In this document: positions 1-7,967 of the stretch, one piece after another
How positions within the stretch are numbered: position 1 is the stretch's first letter
Layout of the letters: every line of letters begins with the position of its first letter
DNA from: Alphaproteobacteria bacterium UBA1908
GTDB lineage: Bacteria > Pseudomonadota > Alphaproteobacteria > Caedimonadales > UBA1908
Direction: 5' to 3'
Assembly: GCA_002337525.1 (NCBI GenBank)
Contig: DDGG01000033.1
Span: forward strand, 39,581 to 103,580
Length of the DNA stretch: 64,000 nt
Program-made: the position numbers and the translations under genes
The notes under the pieces: generated by a model
What the model saw: the letters and a program-made list of their open reading frames with translations, nothing else
What the model was told of the DNA's origin: nothing
Database searches by the model: none

Positions 1-1
1 C

Positions 2-2503
2 TTGCTTGCATTTTTGTTTCTTCTTTGCCTTACTTTGAGTCCAGAATGCTGGTCTCAAAACCCCTTGAGAGTACCGTCACCCTCACCTCTCCCGTCCTTT
101 CGGCTTGAGAAAAATATAAAACCTCTTCAAAAGCAGGCCATTCAACATATCACTCAACGCGTTCCTGTGACAGCTCTTCGCGTCGGAAATACAGCTTTAA
201 AAATACGTTTCAACTGGATGGCTCCTGCCAAGACAGCTTTTTTCAAGCGGGATAATCGACTGTTTGTCGCCTTTAATCGTCCTGCTCTTTTTGAAACCAG
301 TACCCTATCTGGACAGACTTCTTTTTTTAAGTCGGCCAAACGGCTTGAAAGCCGTACCGGCAGCCTTATGGTTTTCAATCTTGTAGAAAATGTTGATATT
401 TCTTTTGAAGAAAATAAAAAGTTTCATGACTGGATTATAACTTTTACTCTTCAAGAGGAGAAAGAGGACCTTCCTTTTATCCCTCCCTTAAAGCCAGAGC
501 CTTCTCCGTCTCCCACTTTCACTTCCTATAGAATTCAAGACAGGCAGGTCTTTTTCAACCTCGCTCAGGAAGAAACCCCTATTTTTTTTGAAGATCCATT
601 AACAGGCGAAGATTTAACAGTTTTTCCCACAAATGATCTTTTTAAAAAATCATGCGATACTCAGGAATTTACATTCCTCCCTACATATAAGGGGCTTGTT
701 GTCCTTAATAAAAGCGATCGGTTGACTTTTTTAAAATCAGACAAGGCACCTGTCGTACTTACTTCCTTATCAAAAGAGGCCAAGCTTGCTTTATCAGAAC
801 CCTCGGACATTATTAAGAATAGGGAAAAAGCTCGCCCCGAGCAATTAGTTAACTTTGCAACCTGGTCTAAAATGCCTTCAAAACCCTATCAGCTAAGGCG
901 CCTCAACCAAAACCTCATTCATAAAATTTATGCTTCTCTGGATTCCAAAGAAATTTACAACAACAGTCTGGAACGTACTTATTTGCTTTTGATCATGGAT
1001 CATGGCTTTGAGGCAGCTGCTCAATTAGACCTAATGACTTTTAAAGATCCTGCCCTTAGGGAAGATGAGCAAATCGCTTTGCTTAAAGGTATTGCCTACG
1101 TTCTTTCTCATCAACCCGATCGTTCACTTGGAAGCCTTTCAAAGCTTATGCAGCAGGAAGATGATGATGCCTTTTTGTGGGCAGGTATTGCTGAATTGCA
1201 ACAGGAAAAATACTATCAGGGGCTTCAAAAAATTATCCCTCGCCTCAAAAGGTTATCTCAATATCCAGCTAACATTCTTCAAAAGCCCTATTTCCTTATG
1301 AGCAAAGCAGCTATTAAGACAAGTTATCCAGGTAAAATGTTTCTCAATTTGTTGAACACAGAAAAAATGACAAAGCGAGAACGCAATCTGTTTGATCTTC
1401 TTTCGGCCCAAATGGAAACAGACCCAAAAAATCAGGAATACGCAGAACAACTTTTCAAAAAAGTTCTTAAAGGGCAAAATGTTCAGGCACAGACCGAGGC
1501 CGAACTTTCTCTTTTGGCCAAAAAAGAAATTCTTGACCAAAAAGATCTTGAACGCCTTGAACATTACAGGTTTAGATGGCGAGGAGATCATACAGAACTA
1601 GCCCTGTTGGGACGCCTTGCCAGTCTCTATGCCGACAACAACAAAATTGATCAGGCTCTTGCCCTGTACCAACAAATAAAAGACTTTTTTTCCGGAACAC
1701 CTCAGGGAGAATTAGAAGTAAGACGAGGAGAATCTCTTTTTTATAAAACCTTTATGAACCCTTCTTTTTCACCATCCTTTCAAAGTATAGCCTTTTATGA
1801 TCGTTTTAAGGACCTGGCGCCTTCTGATCACAGGCAACTTCCAATGATTCAAAAACTTGCACAAGATTATGAAACCCTTGATCTCCTACCTCATGCCATA
1901 AAAACATTTCACTATATTGAAGAGAATCTTGTTTCCTCTCCGGAAGAAAAAGCAAATATCCTATTAAAGCTCGCAGCGCTCTATGAAAAAGATAATAATC
2001 TGAAACCCTTAGAATCTCTTCTAAAACGACTTGAAGAGCTCCTGCCTGAAAATCAAGCACTGCACCAACAATACAAACAGTTACACGCTCGTTTTTCAGA
2101 GTCTAAAGGTAAAATATCCGAGGCACTAAGCTATCTTGAAAACGACACAACGTATGATGGACTTCTTCTAAAAGCTCAGTTGGCCTGGAAGTCCTCTAAC
2201 TGGCTTTTAGCATCAGAAACATTAAGTCAGTTACTTGCTCATCCCGAAACACCTGCAGAAAAACACGAAGAGCTTCTTATTAATCTTGCCGTTTCCTTTC
2301 GTCAGCTTCAGGACCAGGAATCACTAAATCGCTTAAAGAAGGCGTTTATGACATCTTTTAAAAATCCTGAAAAAAAGAAAACCTTTATTTTGTTAACCTC
2401 CCAAAAGCCCATTATTCCGAAAAAACCAACCTATAAAGAACTTATTGCCCAACTTATGGCTATCGATAAATTTGAGAAACTTCTGAATAAAAAATCATTA
2501 TAA
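2..2503 (+). CDS. Secreted TPR-rich protein, 5' end cut by window edge
   Basis: The reading frame is open to the first bases of the window, so the true start is probably just upstream. The first visible residues (LAFLFLLCLTL...CWSQ) look like the hydrophobic core and cleavage site of a signal peptide. A beta-rich segment follows at about residues 55-160. From about residue 290 onward the protein is almost all helix, with tetratricopeptide-like helix pairs to the end. No catalytic motif is visible. TPR proteins of this sort usually serve as scaffolds for envelope complexes, but the partner is unknown here. It is transcribed in the same direction as the next gene, with a 150-base spacer. I do not recognise a named family; the TPR nature is a sequence impression, and export is likely. 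Confidence 0.75.
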   Translation: MLAFLFLLCLTLSPECWSQNPLRVPSPSPLPSFRLEKNIKPLQKQAIQHITQRVPVTALRVGNTALKIRFNWMAPAKTAFFKRDNRLFVAFNRPALFETSTLSGQTSFFKSAKRLESRTGSLMVFNLVENVDISFEENKKFHDWIITFTLQEEKEDLPFIPPLKPEPSPSPTFTSYRIQDRQVFFNLAQEETPIFFEDPLTGEDLTVFPTNDLFKKSCDTQEFTFLPTYKGLVVLNKSDRLTFLKSDKAPVVLTSLSKEAKLALSEPSDIIKNREKARPEQLVNFATWSKMPSKPYQLRRLNQNLIHKIYASLDSKEIYNNSLERTYLLLIMDHGFEAAAQLDLMTFKDPALREDEQIALLKGIAYVLSHQPDRSLGSLSKLMQQEDDDAFLWAGIAELQQEKYYQGLQKIIPRLKRLSQYPANILQKPYFLMSKAAIKTSYPGKMFLNLLNTEKMTKRERNLFDLLSAQMETDPKNQEYAEQLFKKVLKGQNVQAQTEAELSLLAKKEILDQKDLERLEHYRFRWRGDHTELALLGRLASLYADNNKIDQALALYQQIKDFFSGTPQGELEVRRGESLFYKTFMNPSFSPSFQSIAFYDRFKDLAPSDHRQLPMIQKLAQDYETLDLLPHAIKTFHYIEENLVSSPEEKANILLKLAALYEKDNNLKPLESLLKRLEELLPENQALHQQYKQLHARFSESKGKISEALSYLENDTTYDGLLLKAQLAWKSSNWLLASETLSQLLAHPETPAEKHEELLINLAVSFRQLQDQESLNRLKKAFMTSFKNPEKKKTFILLTSQKPIIPKKPTYKELIAQLMAIDKFEKLLNKKSL

Positions 2504-2656
2504 TCTTTTTTACTCTAAAAATACTTATTTCATACAAATATACTATTACACAAAATCTGCTGCCAATTTTGCAATCCATCTTTTCCTGATTTGCACTTTA
2601 TTAATTCCATTCAAATAATTAAGTTTATTTTTGTTGAAACAATAAAAAGGAAAAAC

Positions 2657-4732
2657 ATGAAAATAAAAACAATTAAAATATCAGTAATAGGTTCCCTATT
2701 ACTTGGAACCTCTGCAATATCTTCTATTGAAGTTTTACCACCACAAAATGGAATAGACATCACGTTACGAACAAAAACCTCTCCCTCGAGTGATATCATG
2801 ACTGATGCTTTTTCCAGGCAACTTGTCCAGCGTCTTCTTCTTGATTTTGAGAGCAAAAAGAAAATTCAGTTAAAAAAAGATAACGCCCTGGCTCATCAAC
2901 TTCAGCAAGAGGAATTCTTTGAAACAGAAGAGCAAGCCCTGGAAAGAGCTTTAGAACAATCACTGGAAAATAGTCTCGTTCCTGCAATTTTTAAAGACCC
3001 AGATGAGTCTTCTCTCGAGTCAGCGTTAAAAACAGCCAAGAGTAACCTTCGACCTGTTGATGAGAAAGTGAAAAATATCTATGCAAGCAATCTTAAACTT
3101 CCTGCTTTCCGGGAAATACCCGCAATTTTTGGAAGGTCTGTTCTTACACGCGATTGGGGAAATCAATTTGATACTGTGAAGAAATTATTTGGTCAAGTAA
3201 GTGATAATCGCCAGGAGTTAGAAGAAATAAGAGCAAAACATATCGCTCGATTTAAAGAACTTCAAACGGAAGAAAACCCGGATTATAGAGAGCTGACAAA
3301 AGCAATCACAAAAGATACAATTTCATACTTTAATAAACGTGTCCAGCGCCTGATTGAAAAGTTGGGTCCTGCACCAACTAAATTCAGTCTTTTCAGCCTT
3401 GGATCCATGCCTCGTGAAGAATCCGGGTTTTATACAGATTTGGAAATCGGGATTCTTTTGGATAAAAATACGCCTGCGGCACAAAAGTATTTTCAAAAGC
3501 TTGTTCAATTACTATCTGATGAACTCTTTCTACTTGGGGAGCATCCAGATGTGGGTGGCAAAGGGCTTCGTATTGACGAAGCAGACAACGCTCCATCTCA
3601 TATGAGATGGTTTTCCCGGCATGCCTCACCAGAACAAGCTCGTGATATTATCTCTGATGGACTGGCCAACCGCAAAATAGGAAAAAAGTTTCCTGTTCCC
3701 TATGAGGGAAGCCGAATTTTTTTAGTGACGCCGGAACGATTTGCCCAGTATTCCGATCCTGACTTTATCGCCAAGGAAAAAAAGAAAAATACTTATAAAG
3801 CACGTAAAAAACGAATAATTTTTGAACGGCGTCTTATTCAGAAAGAATTTAGAAAAGCGCGTCGCCTTGCTGCCAGGAAAGGTCTCTCGCACCACGAAGT
3901 TTACCAGGATATCAGTCGGTACGTCAAAGATGCCATCAGGCCTTTTTCAACACGCGAATGCAATCAAGTACAAAATACACGTTCGCTTGTTCGTAATATT
4001 ACCCCCATTTATGGAGATGATCGCGTCTTTAACCGATATATAGAAGCACGTGCCAGATATCTTGAAAAAAGGTCTCCCTCTCTATCGCCTCTTGTTGAAA
4101 CCGAACGTCATAGTCTTGTCGTTCAGAAGTTCACAGAGGATATGATTCGGTATGCAGGAGATGACAAAAATCCAATTATGACAGGTGTTTTAGGCGATAC
4201 AATTGATTTAAAACGGCAATTTTATCGCATGCCCGAGCAAATCCTGACAAATTTGGGTTTTTACTTCAATTTAAGCCAACAAAATTGTCAGGATATTGCA
4301 ATGGCTCTTGTGCAAAGAGGCTTCTTTTCTGAAACAATTGGAACTCAATTCAAGGCATGGATGAATTACGCAACGGGCCTGCGCCTTAAAGGACAGGTTA
4401 ATGTTAATAAACAGGGCTTTGCTATTCCAACAACACAAGAAGAATATTCTGATCAGCTTGAAGACCTTGAAAAAGAAAAGGAGGCCCTTAATCGCCAACA
4501 TGATTTGGTCATAGAAATTCATGGTACCAGCCTACAGCGCCATGAAATTGAAGAAAGGAGAAATGCAGTCATTAAAGATATAAAGCGTTTAAAGAAACAA
4601 GAACCCCTGACAAAAGAGTCTGTTCTTTCAGAGGAAGAAAGAAAACGTCTCACGGCGTTTCTTCCTGCTTGCAAAAAACTTTTTGAAAGGACAATCGATT
4701 TCCTTAAGGGGAATTGGGCAGCATATCGCTAG
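2657..4732 (+). CDS. Exported nucleotidyltransferase-fold protein (DUF294/GlnD-like motif)
   Basis: The open frame reaches back to 2591, but the ATG at 2657 follows an AAAAGG ribosome site and begins a signal peptide (MKIKTIKISVIGSLLLGTSA), giving 691 residues. Residues about 70-150 are charged and helical with glutamate/glutamine-rich stretches. At residues 249-263 the motif GSMPREESGFYTDLE matches the GSxxRxE...TDxE pattern of DUF294/GlnD-type nucleotidyltransferases. This motif holds the P-loop-like GS and the metal-binding acidic pair. The C-terminal third is helical and lysine-rich with a predicted coiled coil near residues 590-650. Such transferases are normally cytoplasmic, so an export signal suggests a periplasmic or delivered protein, possibly an effector; that is inference. 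A hairpin terminator follows the stop. Confidence 0.7.
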   Translation: MKIKTIKISVIGSLLLGTSAISSIEVLPPQNGIDITLRTKTSPSSDIMTDAFSRQLVQRLLLDFESKKKIQLKKDNALAHQLQQEEFFETEEQALERALEQSLENSLVPAIFKDPDESSLESALKTAKSNLRPVDEKVKNIYASNLKLPAFREIPAIFGRSVLTRDWGNQFDTVKKLFGQVSDNRQELEEIRAKHIARFKELQTEENPDYRELTKAITKDTISYFNKRVQRLIEKLGPAPTKFSLFSLGSMPREESGFYTDLEIGILLDKNTPAAQKYFQKLVQLLSDELFLLGEHPDVGGKGLRIDEADNAPSHMRWFSRHASPEQARDIISDGLANRKIGKKFPVPYEGSRIFLVTPERFAQYSDPDFIAKEKKKNTYKARKKRIIFERRLIQKEFRKARRLAARKGLSHHEVYQDISRYVKDAIRPFSTRECNQVQNTRSLVRNITPIYGDDRVFNRYIEARARYLEKRSPSLSPLVETERHSLVVQKFTEDMIRYAGDDKNPIMTGVLGDTIDLKRQFYRMPEQILTNLGFYFNLSQQNCQDIAMALVQRGFFSETIGTQFKAWMNYATGLRLKGQVNVNKQGFAIPTTQEEYSDQLEDLEKEKEALNRQHDLVIEIHGTSLQRHEIEERRNAVIKDIKRLKKQEPLTKESVLSEEERKRLTAFLPACKKLFERTIDFLKGNWAAYR

Positions 4733-4750
4733 ATTATCCTGATATTTTCC

Positions 4751-4782
4751 AGAAAGAGCCTTATTAAAGGTTCTTTCTTTTT
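4751..4782 (+). terminator. Rho-independent terminator of the nucleotidyltransferase-like gene
   Basis: A ten-base stem with one G.U pair (left arm 4751-4760, right arm 4769-4778) encloses an eight-base loop and runs straight into a T-rich tail, 18 bases after the stop codon at 4732. Confidence 0.8.
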
Positions 4783-5328
4783 CATAGATTTATCCAGTGA
4801 TTTACAAAGGAACATCCCTCCTGGATCCCCACGGTTGGCCTTGCCAACCTCTGGATGACAGTTCCCCCTTCGTCATTGCGAGGGAACAGCGTGACCGTCG
4901 CAATCCAGTATCCCACAAAAGCACATAAACTCGGTTCGTCTCGATCCCGACACTCGATGATATCTCGCTCTGGATGACAGAGACGTAAAAAGGCCTTCTC
5001 TGGACGACGCCCCCATACCGTCCTTCAGAAGGTGCCTCTTCCGTCATTCAGACCGAGCAGCGCGAGAGAAGAATCCAGTATACTTCTCTGAAAGCCCGGA
5101 GATCTTCAAAGTCTGGATCCCCACGGTTGGCCTTGCCAACCTCTGGATGACAGGGAAATGAGCGCACCTCCTCACGATGATGGAAAAAGAGAAATCGAGT
5201 TAGCACAAAAAACAATAGATTCCTTTTTTGCACGCATACCTTGCAAAATCATCATTACAAAAAAAATAAATCATTCCCATATCAATATTGTGAAAAGAAA
5301 AAATGATAAATTTAACAAAGGATTTAAA
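4783..5328. repeat. Gene-free spacer of palindromic repeat elements
   Basis: No convincing gene lies in this 546-base spacer. It holds an exact 40-base direct repeat at 4821-4860 and 5113-5152, each with an internal perfect palindrome (GGTTGGC, three bases, GCCAACC). It also holds further modules of the type GTCATTGCGAGG...GCAATCCAG (4872-4910) and GTCATTCAGACC...AATCCAGTA (5043-5081). Inverted or decayed copies occur at 14.46-14.55 kb and 43.9 kb. The pattern is like the small palindromic repeats (RPE-type) known in Rickettsia and relatives. Two frames that cross the region are translations of the repeats and are not credible genes. Confidence 0.75.
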
Positions 5329-5901
5329 ATGAAAAAAACAACTTTAATTGCATTATCTTTAACAGTTCTGTCTTCTTCAGTTTTTGCAGACAGGCAAGCA
5401 AAAGAAGACTTTTTTGAAAACTCAGCATATCATAACTCGGTGACGCTTTCATCGAAGCAAGACTTTAAAAAGTCTCCATCTTCTAAAACAAGCAATGAAG
5501 AGTCTCCCGAAGGTTGGGGAACCTGGATGAAGAATAAAGCTTATGCCGCAGGAGAATGGGTTGCAGAAAAAGGGCTCCGTACAGCAGCCGGTCATGTTGC
5601 AGCTGCCTATGGAACCCCTTACCTAAATCCTGTTGTTGCTGGAACAGGCGAATTTGCAGACTGGGCTGCATGCGGAACAGTAACAGCTGCCACAGGGTGT
5701 TACCCTATTGGTTGGGTTGCTGGAAAAGTCGCCAAAACAGCCGCTCTAGCAGCAGGATATCAGGCTGCTCCTGCAGCTGCTTTTGCTCTTGGATATAATG
5801 CCAAAGAAATTGGTGAGGGGATTTATAACGCTGGTAGTACCGCAGTTAAAGGCGCCTCTGATCTTTATAACGCTGGTTATAACTGGTATTATGGAAACTA
5901 G
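5329..5901 (+). CDS. Small secreted alanine/glycine/tyrosine-rich protein, unknown
   Basis: The chosen ATG follows AAAGGAT and begins a clear signal peptide (MKKTTLIALSLTVLSSSVFA, cleaved before DRQ). The frame is open further upstream, but that part translates repeat DNA. The mature part has a charged serine/lysine segment (about residues 25-62) and then a small-residue-rich region with AAGEWVAEKGLRTAAG-like amphipathic stretches. It ends in repeated YNAGS/YNAGY units with aromatic residues. Two cysteines (CGTVTAATGC) could form a disulfide. I recognise no family. The Ala/Gly-rich amphipathic composition would fit a membrane-inserting or surface peptide, but that is speculation. Confidence 0.65.
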   Translation: MKKTTLIALSLTVLSSSVFADRQAKEDFFENSAYHNSVTLSSKQDFKKSPSSKTSNEESPEGWGTWMKNKAYAAGEWVAEKGLRTAAGHVAAAYGTPYLNPVVAGTGEFADWAACGTVTAATGCYPIGWVAGKVAKTAALAAGYQAAPAAAFALGYNAKEIGEGIYNAGSTAVKGASDLYNAGYNWYYGN

Positions 5902-5927
5902 ATCGTTAAGTTAGAACATGAGAGTAA

Positions 5928-5950
5928 AGAGGTCCCTGCATGGGGCCTCT
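5928..5950. terminator. Hairpin between convergent small secreted genes
   Basis: Nine-base arms with one mismatch (5928-5936 and 5942-5950) and a five-base loop lie between the stop of the plus-strand gene at 5901 and the minus-strand gene ending at 5999. There is no strong T-run on either side, so termination activity is only probable. Confidence 0.45.
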
Positions 5951-5998
5951 AACATGCCGAACCTAATTTCCTTTATTCAAATCATCCCATTCACCTTA

Positions 5999-6301
5999 TT
6001 AACCAAGAGCTCCATTCTCTTTTAACGAGGCAATAAAATCCTCTTTCGTAGAATTAGTCTTCAGATCAAGTGGAGACTTTAAACGCATACTGTTAAATTT
6101 GCTCGCATCCATACGAATGCCTTTACCTGCAGAGATTCCACCCATAGCAATACCTTTTGGAGTATGAATTACCTGACTCCCATCCTTGAGTGTAAACGTT
6201 GCTGTCCACTCTCCCTTGAATTCATCGGTTTCCTTTAAATCACCTGATGCAAAAGCGGAAATTGAAAAAAGAAAGCAAAAAATAGAGAGATATTTATACA
6301 T
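5999..6301 (-). CDS. Small secreted protein, unknown
   Basis: This gene encodes 100 residues beginning with a signal peptide (MYKYLSIFCFLFSISAFA, cleavage near ASG). The mature 80 residues contain a predicted beta stretch (WTATFTLKDGSQVIH) and a glycine-rich turn (GIAMGGISAGKGIRMD). There are no cysteines beyond the signal peptide and no catalytic motif. It is convergent with the small secreted gene ending at 5901 and divergent from the gene starting at 6483. No family is recognised; the signal peptide and own promoter region argue that it is real. Confidence 0.6.
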   Translation of the reverse strand: MYKYLSIFCFLFSISAFASGDLKETDEFKGEWTATFTLKDGSQVIHTPKGIAMGGISAGKGIRMDASKFNSMRLKSPLDLKTNSTKEDFIASLKENGALG

Positions 6302-6420
6302 AAAATTTTCTTTGTCAAAATATGTATTATTATAACTTTTTATAAAAACAAAAAATCTTAATGTAAATTAAGTGTCAAGATATATTCTCTAAACATATTT
6401 TTTTGAACTACTGAAAAATT

Positions 6421-6461
6421 AACTTATTTGAAATAAGTTAGACTCTATGGTGTTTTAGAGT
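6421..6461. promoter_or_regulatory. Two adjacent inverted repeats upstream of the 6483 gene
   Basis: A 19-base inverted repeat (AACTTATTT, one base, AAATAAGTT; 6421-6439) is followed by a second one with six-base arms (6442-6447 and 6456-6461). Both sit 22-60 bases before the start codon at 6483. They could be an operator or a leader hairpin; no consensus for a known regulator is recognised. Confidence 0.4.
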
Positions 6462-6482
6462 TTCATAAAGTGCTAAAAAGTA

Positions 6483-7298
6483 ATGCTGTCAATGAAGCAA
6501 GTCATGAAAAAATGTATTCTGTTCACAATGTGTTTTTTCCTTGCTTTGCCTATTTCTACCGGGCAAACATCCAATAACACATTTTTTGAATTAGCAAGCA
6601 ATGCTACTCTTCCTTCTTCAGATGCTCAAAGTGCGGCATCAACTTCTGAACGAGAGTGGTGGGAGGATCCTTTTTTCTGGATGTTTATTGTTCAGGCTGT
6701 TCTTTTATTAACGGGCTGTATGGGACGTTATCTCTATAAATGCGTCAAGCATTCTAATAATGACTACGACGGGCATTATGGTTACGAGCGTGGTGCCTGT
6801 ATCGGTCATTGTTTTTCTCAATGCTGTTGTGGAATTTGTTGTCTTTGTCTTCCTTTAAGAATAAAAGGCTGGTTTATTGAAAGAAAAGCGCCTGAACCTG
6901 GCAAGCATCATCTCTACGAAGGCGATGATGATGAGGAAGCTCAAAAATTCAGCCAAAGTGTACTTGCCCTTGGCCGCTCTCACAGACCTTCATCCGGTTC
7001 ACAAAAAGAGATATCAGAGCAAGCATCCTCAAAAGATTCCGGCTCAAAAACTTCTACACCCGATCACACTATTATTGATATGGGTGAAAGACCTTCCTCT
7101 GGAAAAGACTCTGACGAGCTTGAACTGCAAGTTGTAAGCTCGACTTTTGCTGATGGAGAAAGAAGCTTTGATGAGGCTGAATCTGATATTTCAGGACGTA
7201 CAGCCTCCCTTCATTCCTCTTATAGTGACGGCGATTTATCAAAAGCAGGAACTGCCTCTTTTCGACAGTCAGAAACAGATGAAGATGATTTATTATAG
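6483..7298 (+). CDS. Cysteine-rich single-pass membrane protein with acidic serine-rich tail
   Basis: The protein has 271 residues. It starts with a signal peptide or first membrane segment (CILFTMCFFLALPIS), then a short polar stretch and a transmembrane helix (FFWMFIVQAVLLLTGCMG, about residues 62-80). A cluster of eight or more cysteines follows between residues about 80 and 128 (GHCFSQCCCGICCLCLP). The last 140 residues are rich in Ser, Asp and Glu and look disordered. ATGs at 6492 and 6504 are alternative starts. The Cys cluster could bind metal or be lipid-modified like eukaryotic palmitoylated proteins, which would fit a host-directed role, but this is inference. No family is recognised. 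A strong bidirectional terminator follows. Confidence 0.6.
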   Translation: MLSMKQVMKKCILFTMCFFLALPISTGQTSNNTFFELASNATLPSSDAQSAASTSEREWWEDPFFWMFIVQAVLLLTGCMGRYLYKCVKHSNNDYDGHYGYERGACIGHCFSQCCCGICCLCLPLRIKGWFIERKAPEPGKHHLYEGDDDEEAQKFSQSVLALGRSHRPSSGSQKEISEQASSKDSGSKTSTPDHTIIDMGERPSSGKDSDELELQVVSSTFADGERSFDEAESDISGRTASLHSSYSDGDLSKAGTASFRQSETDEDDLL

Positions 7299-7304
7299 GA
7301 GCAG

Positions 7305-7339
7305 AAAAAGGCTTTCCCCTCTACCGGAAAAGCCTTTTT
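7305..7339. terminator. Bidirectional terminator between convergent genes
   Basis: Perfect 11-base arms (AAAAAGGCTTT at 7305-7315 and AAAGCCTTTTT at 7329-7339) give a hairpin with A/T runs on both sides. It lies between the plus-strand gene ending at 7298 and the thioredoxin-like gene ending at 7352. Confidence 0.85.
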
Positions 7340-7351
7340 GTTCATATAACG

Positions 7352-7900
7352 TCATTTTTGTAACAAGACAAAATCAAGAAGAGCGCGCACATCAGGATCA
7401 GACCAATCAATAAAACCCTGGAAATCGCCAACAATTATCCCATTGCGATCTATAATCACTGACGCAGGAAGACCTGTAAGATTAAAAGACTTTTGAAGGT
7501 TACCACTTCTATTAATATATTTATCAAGAGTAATCCCATAATCTGAATAGAAAAGATCTACATCACTAATATTTTTATCTTGAGAAACAGCCACAACCAC
7601 AAGGCCTTCTGAGCCTAAATCACTTTGAAGTTGAACAAGATCCGGCATTTCTCGGCGGCATGGAACACACCAGGTTGCCCAAAAATTTAAGATAACGACC
7701 TGGCCTTGAAAATTAGAAAGGGTAGTTGTTCCTGCCTGGGATGAAAAAGATAGGTCAGGCGCCGTTTGAATCTCCGTTGCCGGATAAAAACTGGAGGCAC
7801 CTCCCTTAATAAGATGATTTGGGACAGGCTGTGCCTGAAGAAAAGATAAGGCTCCTAAAAAGAAACAAGCGAAAAAAGATTTGCATAGGTTTTGTATCAT
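7352..7900 (-). CDS. TlpA/ResA-like periplasmic thioredoxin
   Basis: Start chosen at the ATG at 7900, nine bases after AGGA; the longer frame begins with TTG inside a terminator hairpin. The protein has 182 residues with an N-terminal signal sequence (CKSFFACFFLGALSFLQA). The thioredoxin fold carries the active-site motif WATWCVPC (cysteines about 78 and 81), followed by the family's cis-proline region (TGLPASVII). TlpA/ResA proteins reduce periplasmic disulfides, for example in cytochrome c or oxidase assembly. The upstream neighbours on the same strand are a DUF3179 lipoprotein and an outer-membrane barrel, but a hairpin separates it from them. The family call is sure; the substrate is unknown. 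Confidence 0.9.
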   Translation of the reverse strand: MIQNLCKSFFACFFLGALSFLQAQPVPNHLIKGGASSFYPATEIQTAPDLSFSSQAGTTTLSNFQGQVVILNFWATWCVPCRREMPDLVQLQSDLGSEGLVVVAVSQDKNISDVDLFYSDYGITLDKYINRSGNLQKSFNLTGLPASVIIDRNGIIVGDFQGFIDWSDPDVRALLDFVLLQK

Positions 7901-7920
7901 AATCTTATCCTGAAATAGAA

Positions 7921-7960
7921 AAAGCCGGCTTGGATTTAAGTATCTTTTCAAGCCAGCTTT
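7921..7960 (-). terminator. Terminator after the DUF3179 gene
   Basis: Twelve-base arms (7921-7932 and 7949-7960) contain one C/A position that becomes G.U in minus-strand RNA. That RNA then runs into five U residues. The hairpin lies eight bases beyond the stop of the DUF3179 gene at 7968. Confidence 0.75.
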
Positions 7961-7967
7961 AAAAAGG

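Noticed and set aside
4802..5233. Two minus-strand frames of 81 and 61 residues in the repeat spacer
   Set aside because: They translate the palindromic repeats, lack ribosome sites, and similar sequence recurs inverted elsewhere without an open frame.
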